Assembly (NCBI GenBank): GCA_905480605.1
Contig: CAJQRD010000012.1
Coordinates: 1 to 64,000, forward strand
Length of the DNA: 64,000 nucleotides
DNA from: an uncultured Saprospiraceae bacterium
Lineage (GTDB): Bacteria > Bacteroidota > Bacteroidia > Chitinophagales > Saprospiraceae
Direction: 5' to 3'
Numbering within the stretch: the first letter of the stretch is position 1; each line of letters opens with the position of its first letter. The notes beneath the pieces were generated by a model. The model did no database searches. It was not told where the DNA came from and saw only the letters and a list, made by a program, of their open reading frames with translations. The position numbers and the translations under genes are program-made. This document shows, in pieces, positions 47,430 to 55,623 of this stretch.

Positions 47430-48173
47430 CAATTATCTATTTTTAATTTAATACCAACTACTAATAAACAAATTAAAAAATTTATTTGTATGACCCTGTT
47501 TGTCTATTTGATTTTCTTCTTGTAGGGATAATGCTATGGATGATACAAATGTGATAGAGTATACTATCTTTCTCAATCCTTGAATTAACAACTTGAACTA
47601 AGGGACTTGATATATTTTTTGGACAACATAACTCTGGGGATTTAGATGTATATAATCTTCCTATAAAGTCATTTAACCTATTTGATGATTTTGAAGAACA
47701 AGACTGACAAGGGTATAAAAATTGGCAGCACATGGACAGTTGTTATTGCCGCATATGGTGAACCAGATCAGCTAGATTCTGGGTTTAAGTTTGTTACATA
47801 TGTATGATCATTTCTTATGACGACATGGATATGGTACAAGATTTCATAATACTTTATCTGATATAAGTAATCTAGATTATAAAATAACAAAAGGTATACG
47901 CACTTAATTTATTTGTCAATTGTACTTTGACTTAAATAAAGGCAATTTCACAAAATTGTCTAAATAAATAATATTAACTTAACTTGATCAGTTTGCTTTC
48001 AAACATCAGAAGTGTTTTTATTTATCTAATATTTATTATGTATTAGGGATCTTATATTTTTAGTTTCAAAGATTTTGAGCAAACGTGTTAAATATTATAA
48101 TGATAAAACAAATAGAAATTAAACCAATGCCTTCATAATAACATACTACTCAGATTCTATATATATATTAAAA
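47430..48173. other. 744-base region without an intact gene
   Basis: Between pntB and the convergent SulP gene. The first half contains the frameshifted remnant described at 47579-47808. The remainder is AT-rich with many stops in all frames, and nothing else is supported. Confidence 0.6.
47579..47808 (+). pseudogene. Frameshifted remnant of a protein-coding gene
   Basis: One forward frame reads GLDIFFGQHNSGDLDVYNL then PIKSFNLFDDFEEQD before a stop. A +1 shift at about 47700 continues as TDKGIKIGSTWTVVIAAYGEPD up to a stop at 47808. The motif T-x-x-G-I-x-I-G-S-T-x-x-x-V-I-x-x-Y-G-x-P is a recurring element in secreted/lipoprotein families, and the upstream frame has the matching beta-rich pattern. 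An additional in-frame TGA lies at 47594. It looks like a decayed gene. The parent family is not firmly identified. Confidence 0.4.
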
Positions 48174-50021
48174 TTAATACTTATCCTCTACATTCTGCTT
48201 TACCCATTTTAGGCAATCATCAATGTTATCAAAAATATGCTCTTTTGATATCAAGTCCGGAATCATTTTGACTCTTTCCATCATATAGCGAGGCTGTTTT
48301 ATAACATTGACTAACAATACCATAACCCCTTGGCTTTCCAAATCTACAAGAATGTCTTCCATAGCATACAACCCAGTTTGATCCATGTATGGCATTTTGT
48401 CCATTCTAATTATTACAGCAGAGGCAGTAGGTGGAATTTGATTGATCAATTGTTGAAACTCACTCGTCGATCCAAAGAACAAAGGTCCATTTATATGCTT
48501 GATAAATACCTCCTCTTTAAGATTTTCAGGAAAATTAATTTCATCAGACCATGTTTCTTCATCCAATAATGTTCGAACTTTTGAATTCTTAGCTGTCTGA
48601 TCTCCAATCTTTTTCATGAACATCAATGAAGCTATTACCAAGCCGATACCAACAGCATATACTAAATTCCAAACGGATGATAATATCAATACTACGATAA
48701 GAATAGTTACCTCAGATTTTGGCATATTGGGAATAGCTTTTAGGCCTTTATAGTCCATAACACTTATACCTACAGTTATTAATATACCCGCTAAAACTGC
48801 TGCAGGAATTTTAGAAGCAATTGGTGCTAGCAATAGCATAATTAATAACAGAAACACGCCTGCCAACATACCTGACAATCTTGTTTTTCCACCCGCGTTA
48901 ATATTTACAACAGTACGAATAGTAGCACCAGCTCCTGGAATTCCACCAAAAAGAGCCGCTATAGAATTACCTATACCCTGCCCAATCAATTCTTGATTCG
49001 GTTTGTGTTTGGTTTTTGTCATGTTATCAGCAACGACGGATGTAAGTAAAGAGTCAATCGCCCCAAGCAAAGCCAAAGTCAAAGCAGTGAATACATAAGG
49101 TGTGATGCTAAATATACTAAAGTCAGCAAATATTCCCCAATTCGGGATTGGGAATCCAGATGGGATTTGTGATATAGCTCTATAGTCTAATCCAAATCCA
49201 ACTGCGAAACCTGACATCACTATTAAGGCAACTAAAGTACTTGGGAATTTATTAGTTATTCTTTTAAACCCGTATATTATAAATATTGTTCCTAGTGCCA
49301 AAAGCAATTCTAGATAGTTGATACTTTTAAAAGCATTGGACATAACCTTGAATGCACCAATAACTCCAGAGGCTTCTTTGCCTGCCAACGTTTGAGACTC
49401 TTGATTAATTTGAGCTTCAGTAATTTTACCGGCTCTCGCAATCGTCTCTTTAAAATCTTCAAGTACCAATATTCCTTCACCAGCCTCTTCTTTGAGAATA
49501 TTCTCTAAAATTACTTCTTCTGCCTCTGCCTTAAATTGATTCACGTAGGCTAAATCTTCTTTCGGATAATACCCTAAGGCTGGCAACACTTGAGTCACTA
49601 TTATAATTACTCCAATCGCTGTCATAAATCCTGATACTACAGGATAAGGTATATACTTTATGTATTTTCCAAGACCTAAAACACCAAGACCAATTTGAAA
49701 CAAACCTGCTAAAAGGAAAACCGTTAAAATAGCTGGCAATGCTTTTCCAATATCTCCATCTGAAGCCGCAACGATTCCTGCAATAACTACCATACTTACG
49801 GCTGTCATTGGAGCTGTTGGTCCTGAAATCTGAGTATTGGTACCGCCAAAAAATGCAGCAAAAAAACTGACAAAAATAGCACCATAGAGCCCAGCTGTAG
49901 GTCCTAGTCCAGAACTAACACCAAATGCCAATGCTAAAGGAAGAGCTACAATACCGGCTGTAAGACCACCTAAAAAATCACCTTTAAGATTAGATAAATC
50001 GAGTTTAAATATATTTCGCAT
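48174..50021 (-). CDS. SulP-family inorganic anion transporter
   Basis: A 615-residue protein: about 10-12 transmembrane helices beginning with GDFLGGLTAGIVALPLALAFGVSSG, the SulP signature region GGTNTQISGPTAPMTAV (about residue 60), a GGIPGAGATIRTVVNINAGGKTRLS segment, and a C-terminal cytoplasmic STAS domain (about 480-610; VIIRMDKMPYMDQTGLYAMEDI). SulP carriers move sulfate, bicarbonate or dicarboxylates. Many Bacteroidota ones are linked to carbonic anhydrase, but none is adjacent here. An about 65-residue hydrophilic insertion (about residues 155-220) between membrane helices is unusual. It is followed upstream by the alternating purine-pyrimidine tract at 50041. Confidence 0.9.
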   Translation of the reverse strand: MRNIFKLDLSNLKGDFLGGLTAGIVALPLALAFGVSSGLGPTAGLYGAIFVSFFAAFFGGTNTQISGPTAPMTAVSMVVIAGIVAASDGDIGKALPAILTVFLLAGLFQIGLGVLGLGKYIKYIPYPVVSGFMTAIGVIIIVTQVLPALGYYPKEDLAYVNQFKAEAEEVILENILKEEAGEGILVLEDFKETIARAGKITEAQINQESQTLAGKEASGVIGAFKVMSNAFKSINYLELLLALGTIFIIYGFKRITNKFPSTLVALIVMSGFAVGFGLDYRAISQIPSGFPIPNWGIFADFSIFSITPYVFTALTLALLGAIDSLLTSVVADNMTKTKHKPNQELIGQGIGNSIAALFGGIPGAGATIRTVVNINAGGKTRLSGMLAGVFLLLIMLLLAPIASKIPAAVLAGILITVGISVMDYKGLKAIPNMPKSEVTILIVVLILSSVWNLVYAVGIGLVIASLMFMKKIGDQTAKNSKVRTLLDEETWSDEINFPENLKEEVFIKHINGPLFFGSTSEFQQLINQIPPTASAVIIRMDKMPYMDQTGLYAMEDILVDLESQGVMVLLVNVIKQPRYMMERVKMIPDLISKEHIFDNIDDCLKWVKQNVEDKY

Positions 50022-50040
50022 GTTGTTGAATTAATATAAT

Positions 50041-50074
50041 ATGTGTGTATATTATATGTGTATGTGCGCGTGTG
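50041..50074. repeat. Alternating purine-pyrimidine tract upstream of sulP
   Basis: About 34 bases of almost uninterrupted purine/pyrimidine alternation (TG, TA and CG dinucleotide steps, one phase break at about 50052) ending in a GTGCGCGTGTG core. It starts 20 bases upstream of the SulP start codon, so it lies in the leader or promoter. Such tracts can adopt Z-form DNA and are prone to slippage. Confidence 0.55.
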
Positions 50075-50128
50075 ACGCTATTTAGTTCAATTTTAATAGG
50101 TATCAACTGTGTGATCAATGCCTTTAAA

Positions 50129-50479
50129 TTAAAAACGAGGGGGAGGTTTACCCGTCTCTTTACTTATATTATCCTTTAGATTAGACAAATTCAGAATAAC
50201 ATTGATATTTTGCCCTGTATTAGAACTAGATAATTGATAATCTTGTGATTCCTTATATTCCTTATGATCTTTTTCTTCTAATTCTTCATTTTCTTCCTCA
50301 GATTCTCCTTCATCAGATTTACACAATTCAATGAGTTCAGTATCAAGATCAAACAAGCTATTGATTAAATATGAGGCATTACAGCACAAGTGGCCTACCA
50401 TTACAGTTAAGATCAAAAAATTATACAATATGTTCAGGATTGTTTTAATATTTCTGAATTTGAACACTAAGTTAAACAC
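50129..50479 (-). CDS. Hypothetical small membrane-anchored protein
   Basis: A 116-residue ORF with one hydrophobic segment (about residues 10-38), then a highly acidic stretch (about 52-80, Glu/Asp-rich) and a polar tail ending GKPPPRF. No family recognised. It lies upstream of sulP on the same strand. The composition (anchor plus acidic linker) fits a real envelope protein, but I cannot confirm it. Confidence 0.45.
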   Translation of the reverse strand: MFNLVFKFRNIKTILNILYNFLILTVMVGHLCCNASYLINSLFDLDTELIELCKSDEGESEEENEELEEKDHKEYKESQDYQLSSSNTGQNINVILNLSNLKDNISKETGKPPPRF

Positions 50480-50545
50480 ATTTCACAACTAATAGTCCAA
50501 TTTAAAGAATTTAAATCTATCACATTTTTTTTCTATATTTCGACA

Positions 50546-51628
50546 ATGAAAATTAAGTTATTCTTTATCATATCAGCATTAATAGTCACTTTAATTGGTT
50601 GCAAGACCAAATCGAATAAATCCAAGTCAATTAAAACCACCAATGAATATCTATCCTCAATTTCACCATCCACTATCAAAAACATAAAAACAATTGCCTT
50701 TGGTTCTTGCAATCATGAAGACGATGATCAAAGCTATTGGAATGAAATAGCAAAGAATAATCCAGATTTGTGGATATGGGGTGGAGACAATATTTATGGC
50801 GATTCTAAAGCCATGAAGGTTCTAAAATCAAAGTATGACTTATTAAAAGAAAATTCTTTTTACCAAGATTTTAGAAATATTGTACCTGTCATTGGAACTT
50901 GGGATGATCACGATTATGGTGATAATGATGGTAATAAAACTTTCTCAATGAAGGCTGAGAGTAAGGAACTTATGTTAGAGTTTCTAGATGTGCCAGCGAC
51001 ATCAGATGTTTATAATCATGAAGGCGTCTATATGAGTTATTCCTTTGGTGATGTTGGGAAAAGAGTAAAAGTTATACTTCTTGACACCAGATCCTTCCAG
51101 GATGTATTAAGTAAAAATCCATCAGGTAAATCAAGGTATCTCACTTCAAAGGAAGGAGATATTCTAGGAAAAGAACAATGGAACTGGTTAGAACAAGAAC
51201 TCTATAATAATGTAGCTGATGTTCATATAATTATGTCAAGTATTCAATTTATAGCAGACAAACATGGTTTTGAAAAATGGTCAAATTTTCCAAAAGCTAA
51301 AGATAAATTAATAAGTATGATTCATTATTCAAATGCAAATAACGTGATTTTTTTAAGTGGTGACAGACATATTGCTGAAATCTCTCGAATAGTAAATGAT
51401 TCTCTTAATTTTCCGTTATACGATATTACATCTTCAGGGCTTACACACAGTTATACTAAGAGCAAGGAGGTTAACCCTTACAGAATAGGTGATTTGGTAG
51501 TAAATAAAAATTATGGGATTCTAAATTTCAATTGGTCAGACTCAACTGTTGTAATCAATTGCAAACTTAAAGGAATGTCAGGCCAAGTATATGTAAATCA
51601 TGATATACAATACAAGCTTAACCAATAG
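50546..51628 (+). CDS. PhoD-like alkaline phosphatase / metallophosphoesterase lipoprotein
   Basis: A 360-residue protein with a lipobox (IGC at about residue 19) and the PhoD-family metal motifs: IAFGSCNHEDDD, WIWGGDNIYGD (about 75-85), GTWDDHDYGDND (about 120), LLDTRSFQD and the late FLSGDRHIAEIS (about 275). It hydrolyses phosphodiesters or phosphomonoesters in the periplasm or at the outer membrane. Divergent from the 116-residue gene; the gap is 66 bases and includes a near-consensus TATATTTC. Confidence 0.88.
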   Translation: MKIKLFFIISALIVTLIGCKTKSNKSKSIKTTNEYLSSISPSTIKNIKTIAFGSCNHEDDDQSYWNEIAKNNPDLWIWGGDNIYGDSKAMKVLKSKYDLLKENSFYQDFRNIVPVIGTWDDHDYGDNDGNKTFSMKAESKELMLEFLDVPATSDVYNHEGVYMSYSFGDVGKRVKVILLDTRSFQDVLSKNPSGKSRYLTSKEGDILGKEQWNWLEQELYNNVADVHIIMSSIQFIADKHGFEKWSNFPKAKDKLISMIHYSNANNVIFLSGDRHIAEISRIVNDSLNFPLYDITSSGLTHSYTKSKEVNPYRIGDLVVNKNYGILNFNWSDSTVVINCKLKGMSGQVYVNHDIQYKLNQ

Positions 51629-51642
51629 TCTAATTTGTAATT

Positions 51643-53124
51643 CTATAAATTATTAAGGAAGGAGTCCGCAAATTTAAGATGAGATTCTTGTTTACTTATG
51701 TCCATTTTATCAAAAGTTCTCACAAGCATACCAATTCGTGGATTCTTAAGAAAGAATTCTCTGTACTTATCCATAAATCTCCAAAATAATCCATCCCAAA
51801 CTTGGCACCAATCATCTTTTTTATAATTGCTCATTTTCAAAATATAATTACTGCCACTGATATATGGTTTAGTCGAGAGCAGCCCACCGTCTGCAAATTG
51901 ACTCATTCCAAATACATTTGGAACCATTACCCAATCATAAGCGTCTACAAACATTTCCATAAACCATCGATAAACCTCCTTAGGATCAAATTCACATAGC
52001 AACATAAAATTACCCAATATCATTAGTCGCTCTATATGATGACAATAACCCGTCTCTAGCACTTTATTAATTGTATCGTCAACAGGTTTAATCCCTGTTG
52101 TTGCATTGTAAAACGATGGAGGTATTTTTTTAGAAAATTTCCAAAAATTCGATGTACGCTGTTCTCTTCCCTTGGTAATGTACATACCTCTCATGAATTC
52201 CCTCCACCCAAGTATCTGCCTCACAAATCCTTCAACTGAATTGATAGGAATATTATCTTTATGGTATGCTATTATGGCTTTGTTAATAATTTCTTGTGGA
52301 CTTAGAAGGCCAATATTTAGCATAGGTGTTAATATGCTATGATTAAGAAATATTTCATCAGATACAATAGCGTCTTCATAAGGTCCAAAATCATTAAACC
52401 TCTTGTCAATAAAATCAGTCAACCATTGCTTTGCTTGATCATGAGAAAAAGCATAATTTATTTTATCAGATTTTATATCGCCAATATTGTTTGGGAAATT
52501 ATTATTAATATATTCAATACTGCTTTCTATTAGTGAATCTAATTTTGGCATTGCAATTTTAGGAGCAGTTTTATTCTTCGGATATTTTTTTCGATTTTCA
52601 GAATCATATGTCCATTTGTCTCCTACGGGCTTACCATCTTTTTTCAATAAAATATTATACTTCTCTCTCTGAGTGGTATAAAACTTAGTTTGGAAATACT
52701 TTTTCTTATCAGTTCGAAAGAAGAGTTCTAAATCGTTTGGAGTATTTATAAAATTTGGATTATCAAGTTTTTCAATTTCAATATTTTTGTTTTTCAGCCC
52801 TAGTGCTATTCTCTTTTCAAGCCAATAATCTACTGTATCGATATATCGAATTTTTGAATACTTTATAAGTAATGGGCTTTCTAGTAATAGTCTAATATCA
52901 TGAATTTTTTCATAACAATTTATATATATAACTTCTTTATTTTTTGATAGGAGTAACTGCTCATAACGTTTCATAGACGATCTATGTAACAATAGTTTTT
53001 GCTTATGAAAATTAAACTGTGTAAAAAAAAGATACTCCTCTATAAGTAAGCAGTCGTTTTCATTATCAAGCAGAGGATTATTTTCAAATAGCTGGTTTGG
53101 GAATATAATATTAAGAGCTTTCAT
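51643..53124 (-). CDS. Cryptochrome/photolyase-related protein (PhrB/COG3046 family), Fe-S site altered
   Basis: 493 residues from the ATG at 53124 ([15 protein letters not shown]). A longer frame to 53220 is the out-of-frame reading of the upstream DUF2256 gene. C-terminal FAD-binding helical motifs are visible: [20 protein letters not shown] (about 290), [15 protein letters not shown] (about 359), [14 protein letters not shown] and [16 protein letters not shown]. Family members such as Agrobacterium PhrB carry a 4Fe-4S cluster with four Cys. Here the matching Cys361 and Cys440 exist, but the central CxxC pair is missing (NYKKDDWC). It probably repairs (6-4) or other UV photoproducts, or senses light. 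Preceded by DUF2256 and TIGR03643 genes. Confidence 0.85.
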   Translation of the reverse strand: MKALNIIFPNQLFENNPLLDNENDCLLIEEYLFFTQFNFHKQKLLLHRSSMKRYEQLLLSKNKEVIYINCYEKIHDIRLLLESPLLIKYSKIRYIDTVDYWLEKRIALGLKNKNIEIEKLDNPNFINTPNDLELFFRTDKKKYFQTKFYTTQREKYNILLKKDGKPVGDKWTYDSENRKKYPKNKTAPKIAMPKLDSLIESSIEYINNNFPNNIGDIKSDKINYAFSHDQAKQWLTDFIDKRFNDFGPYEDAIVSDEIFLNHSILTPMLNIGLLSPQEIINKAIIAYHKDNIPINSVEGFVRQILGWREFMRGMYITKGREQRTSNFWKFSKKIPPSFYNATTGIKPVDDTINKVLETGYCHHIERLMILGNFMLLCEFDPKEVYRWFMEMFVDAYDWVMVPNVFGMSQFADGGLLSTKPYISGSNYILKMSNYKKDDWCQVWDGLFWRFMDKYREFFLKNPRIGMLVRTFDKMDISKQESHLKFADSFLNNL

Positions 53125-53260
53125 AGGCTTTCTTTTTATTGCGTCTACATTTCTCACTACAATATTTGACATTTGCCCAATCCTTAATCCATTTTCTTCT
53201 CCAATTGAAAGATAATCCACATGTCATACAAATTTTACTATCAAGATTTTTCTTTGACAT
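53111..53260 (-). CDS. DUF2256 small zinc-ribbon-like protein
   Basis: A 49-residue ORF from the ATG at 53260, stop TAA at 53111. It has [14 protein letters not shown] at residues 11-24 and [13 protein letters not shown] at 32-44: two CxxC/CxxxC cysteine pairs with the WRRKW core that defines DUF2256. It probably binds zinc. It overlaps the photolyase start by 14 bases in another frame. DUF2256 genes commonly accompany this photolyase-related family, which supports the call despite the small size. Confidence 0.88.
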   Translation of the reverse strand: MSKKNLDSKICMTCGLSFNWRRKWIKDWANVKYCSEKCRRNKKKAYESS

Positions 53261-53403
53261 ATAATCTAATTGGAGCCAAATATTAATTTTACAATTTTAA
53301 TGTACTAACTACTAAGGAAAAAAGAGAAATAAATTAAGATGATCTAAAAGTATTGAAGTGAAAAATAAAATACTGATTATATTTATTGAAGGGTTTAAAA
53401 CTT

Positions 53404-53673
53404 TCATCTCTTAGAAATCTTATTGTTGCTTATTGATCTTTGCCTAGTACATTTGAATCGTGAGATTTCCTGACTTCGTTTTTTGAGATGTTTTTGACTG
53501 GTACCACTTGAAACTCTTTTTCTCCAAAGTTTGAAGCTTTTTTCTTTTAAAGTTTTTCGCATTAACTTTATAACATCTGATTCAGATAATCCAAATTGAT
53601 ATTTTATAGCTTCAAAAGGAGTTCTATCCTCCCAAGCCATTTCAATAATACGATCAAGTTCTCTTTCAGTCAT
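53404..53673 (-). CDS. TIGR03643 family protein
   Basis: Start chosen at the ATG at 53673 (MTERELDRIIEMAWEDRTPFE); the longer frame to 53736 adds an unlike leader. 89 residues, with the helix-turn-helix-like core FEAIKYQFGLSESDVIKLMRKTLK and SFKLWRKRVSSG, then a basic tail. This matches the TIGR03643 family, which is usually found next to photolyase-related/DUF2256 genes. The HTH-like core and basic tail suggest nucleic-acid binding, possibly regulation of the cassette (inference). Confidence 0.82.
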   Translation of the reverse strand: MTERELDRIIEMAWEDRTPFEAIKYQFGLSESDVIKLMRKTLKEKSFKLWRKRVSSGTSQKHLKKRSQEISRFKCTRQRSISNNKISKR

Positions 53674-53838
53674 GGTATATTTATAAAAATGAAAGACACT
53701 CCTTTTTGACGCACAATAAGGAAGTGTCTTTCCCAACTAACAACTTTTTTTAAACATTATTGAAAATAAATAGTTCATAAAATATACTTTTAAAAATAAT
53801 ATATTAAATACTTAGATAATATGTAGTAATTTTATGCG

Positions 53839-54399
53839 ATGACTAGATTTATTGTCCTACTTACATTTATACTCTTATTGGGTCAATCACATAGAGCTCA
53901 CAAGCACAATAAAGTTGGTGAGATTATTGACATATTTAACAATATTGAAGTATACTACAACGGCAGTTTGAACAATGTTTCTGGACGTAACACTTCTTAT
54001 TATGGATACAATATAGGACTACTATATCAATGCGTTGAATATGTTAAACGTTATTACTATTACAGATACGATCACAAAATGCCTAATTCTTATGGCCATG
54101 CAAAAGAATTCTTTGATAAAAGTTTGCCAGACCGCAAGTTCAATAAACAAAGAGGTTTGTATCAATTTACAAATGGATCACTCTACAGGCCGCTTCCTGG
54201 TGATATTTTAGTTTTGGACGGCACACCAAAAAATCCATTTGGACATGTTGGAATTGTAACCTTAAGTAAAGAATCAAAATGCGAAATTATACAACAGAAT
54301 GTTGGATCCTCCACGCGTCATATGTTTAAAGTGCAAATGAAGGATGGCCTTTTTTTTATTACAGATACCAGTGTACTAGGCTGGCTAAGAAAGAATTAA
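53839..54399 (+). CDS. Secreted CHAP-domain amidase/peptidase
   Basis: A 186-residue protein with a signal peptide (about 1-20). The CHAP domain has the catalytic Cys65 in LLYQCVEYVKRYYY, the His in FGHVGIV (about residue 136) and the RPLPGDILVLDG strand between. CHAP domains cleave peptidoglycan peptides. Followed after 3 bases by rlmH, so probably co-transcribed. Confidence 0.85.
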   Translation: MTRFIVLLTFILLLGQSHRAHKHNKVGEIIDIFNNIEVYYNGSLNNVSGRNTSYYGYNIGLLYQCVEYVKRYYYYRYDHKMPNSYGHAKEFFDKSLPDRKFNKQRGLYQFTNGSLYRPLPGDILVLDGTPKNPFGHVGIVTLSKESKCEIIQQNVGSSTRHMFKVQMKDGLFFITDTSVLGWLRKN

Positions 54400-54402
54400 C
54401 AT

Positions 54403-54873
54403 TTGAGTATTCAACTGGTTTATATAGGTCGAGATAAAAAAAACATTTATGCAGATGCTGAAAGGGAATTTGTAAAGAGAATTAAGCGCTATACTAAATT
54501 TGATGTACTTGCCCTCAGTCCTCCCAAGTTATCCACTACTTCACCTAGACAATTGTTCCAATCTAAAGAAGAAGAATTGCTTATTGAAAAACTGCCAAGT
54601 AACTCTCACTTTATATTGTTGGACGAAAAAGGCAAAGAATTCAGTTCTCAATCATTTGCAAAGTTCTTGGACGTAAAACGAAGCCAGCATTCTAAAATTA
54701 ATTTTATTGTAGGTGGTGCATATGGATTTTCGGATTCATTTAGGAAAAAACATAAGAATGTCATTTCCTTATCCAAGTTGACTTTTCCTCACCATATGGC
54801 TAGATTGGTCTTTTTAGAACAATTGTACAGAGGATTTACTATATTGAACAACGAACCTTATCATAATCAATAA
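54403..54873 (+). CDS. rlmH: 23S rRNA pseudouridine-1915 N3-methyltransferase
   Basis: A 156-residue SPOUT methyltransferase. It has the knot motifs FIVGGAYGFS (about residue 104) and SLSKLTFPHHMARLVFLEQLYRGFTI (about 122-147), ending EPYHNQ. It methylates m3-pseudouridine 1915 in helix 69. It uses a TTG start (54403) 4 bases after the CHAP stop; no ATG fits. Confidence 0.93.
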   Translation: MSIQLVYIGRDKKNIYADAEREFVKRIKRYTKFDVLALSPPKLSTTSPRQLFQSKEEELLIEKLPSNSHFILLDEKGKEFSSQSFAKFLDVKRSQHSKINFIVGGAYGFSDSFRKKHKNVISLSKLTFPHHMARLVFLEQLYRGFTILNNEPYHNQ

Positions 54874-54898
54874 TCTTTTAACAATCAATAACGATTAG

Positions 54899-55534
54899 AT
54901 GTCAATTACACTTGCCCTTTTAATAATAACAGGATTAATATCATACAGAGGATTATCTGATCGAAAGATAGTTGAAGCATTAAAACATCATCCATATTCA
55001 GAACATAAAAACAAAGAGTATTACAGATTGTTAAGTTCAGGTTTTGTGCACGGCAGTATGCAACACCTTTTGATAAATGGATTTGTGCTATATATGTTTG
55101 GAACACATATTGAATCTTTTTTTAAGACTATTTTTGGAGACGTATTAGGAGTTGGAATGTTTCTTTTGCTCTATCTGACATCTATTATCATAAGTGATCT
55201 GCCTACGCATTTTAAATACAAAGATAACTATAACTACGCGGCAGTTGGGGCATCTGGTGCAACTTCAGCCATTGTGTTAATATATTGTATGTTAGATCCT
55301 TGGGCTTGGTTCTTATATCCACCTGCCCCAGCAATTGTAGTCGGGTTAGGATACATTGGTTACTCAATTTGGGCAGATAAAAGCAATAAGCGAGATGGTA
55401 TAGGGCACAGCGCACACTTATATGGCGCTGTATATGGCATAATTTTCATAGCGATTTCTAAGATAGAAGTTTTAGGTTACTTCTTTGCTAGATTGATGGA
55501 AGGGCCTAGTGCTCCACCTTTCTTAGGTGGTTAA
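54899..55534 (+). CDS. Rhomboid-family intramembrane serine protease
   Basis: A 211-residue membrane protein with about six helices. The rhomboid catalytic Ser119 is in GASGATSA, and the His is in GHSAHLYGAVYG (about 180). The oxyanion-type segment GSMQHLLINGFVLYMFG is near residue 53. It cleaves transmembrane segments of unknown substrates. Follows rlmH by 25 bases. Confidence 0.88.
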   Translation: MSITLALLIITGLISYRGLSDRKIVEALKHHPYSEHKNKEYYRLLSSGFVHGSMQHLLINGFVLYMFGTHIESFFKTIFGDVLGVGMFLLLYLTSIIISDLPTHFKYKDNYNYAAVGASGATSAIVLIYCMLDPWAWFLYPPAPAIVVGLGYIGYSIWADKSNKRDGIGHSAHLYGAVYGIIFIAISKIEVLGYFFARLMEGPSAPPFLGG

Positions 55535-55537
55535 TAA

Positions 55538-55564
55538 AAGAGAGAAAGCGCTGCTTCCTCTCTT
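55538..55564. terminator. Bidirectional terminator between rhomboid and pruA
   Basis: AAGAGAGAAAGC and GCTTCCTCTCTT form a 12-bp stem (one mismatch) with a 3-base loop, serving the convergent rhomboid (+) and pruA (-) genes. Confidence 0.6.
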
Positions 55565-55601
55565 ATTATCTTATTTCAGTCAGATTAAGATCTTAAATAT
55601 C

Positions 55602-55623
55602 AAAGCTTAATTAATTAAGCTTT
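55602..55623. other. Perfect 22-base palindrome spanning the pruA stop
   Basis: AAAGCTTAATTAATTAAGCTTT is a perfect palindrome whose right half includes the TAA stop of pruA and its last codons. Possibly an mRNA 3' end hairpin; no loop, so it could also be a protein-binding site. Confidence 0.35.

Noticed and set aside
47482-47733. 83-residue reverse-strand ORF after pntB
   Set aside because: It is antisense to the frameshifted remnant, Ser/Cys-rich with no family pattern, and shows no start context; it looks like chance.
53124-53220. N-terminal extension of the photolyase-related protein
   Set aside because: The extra residues are the DUF2256 gene in another frame; family members start at [11 protein letters not shown].
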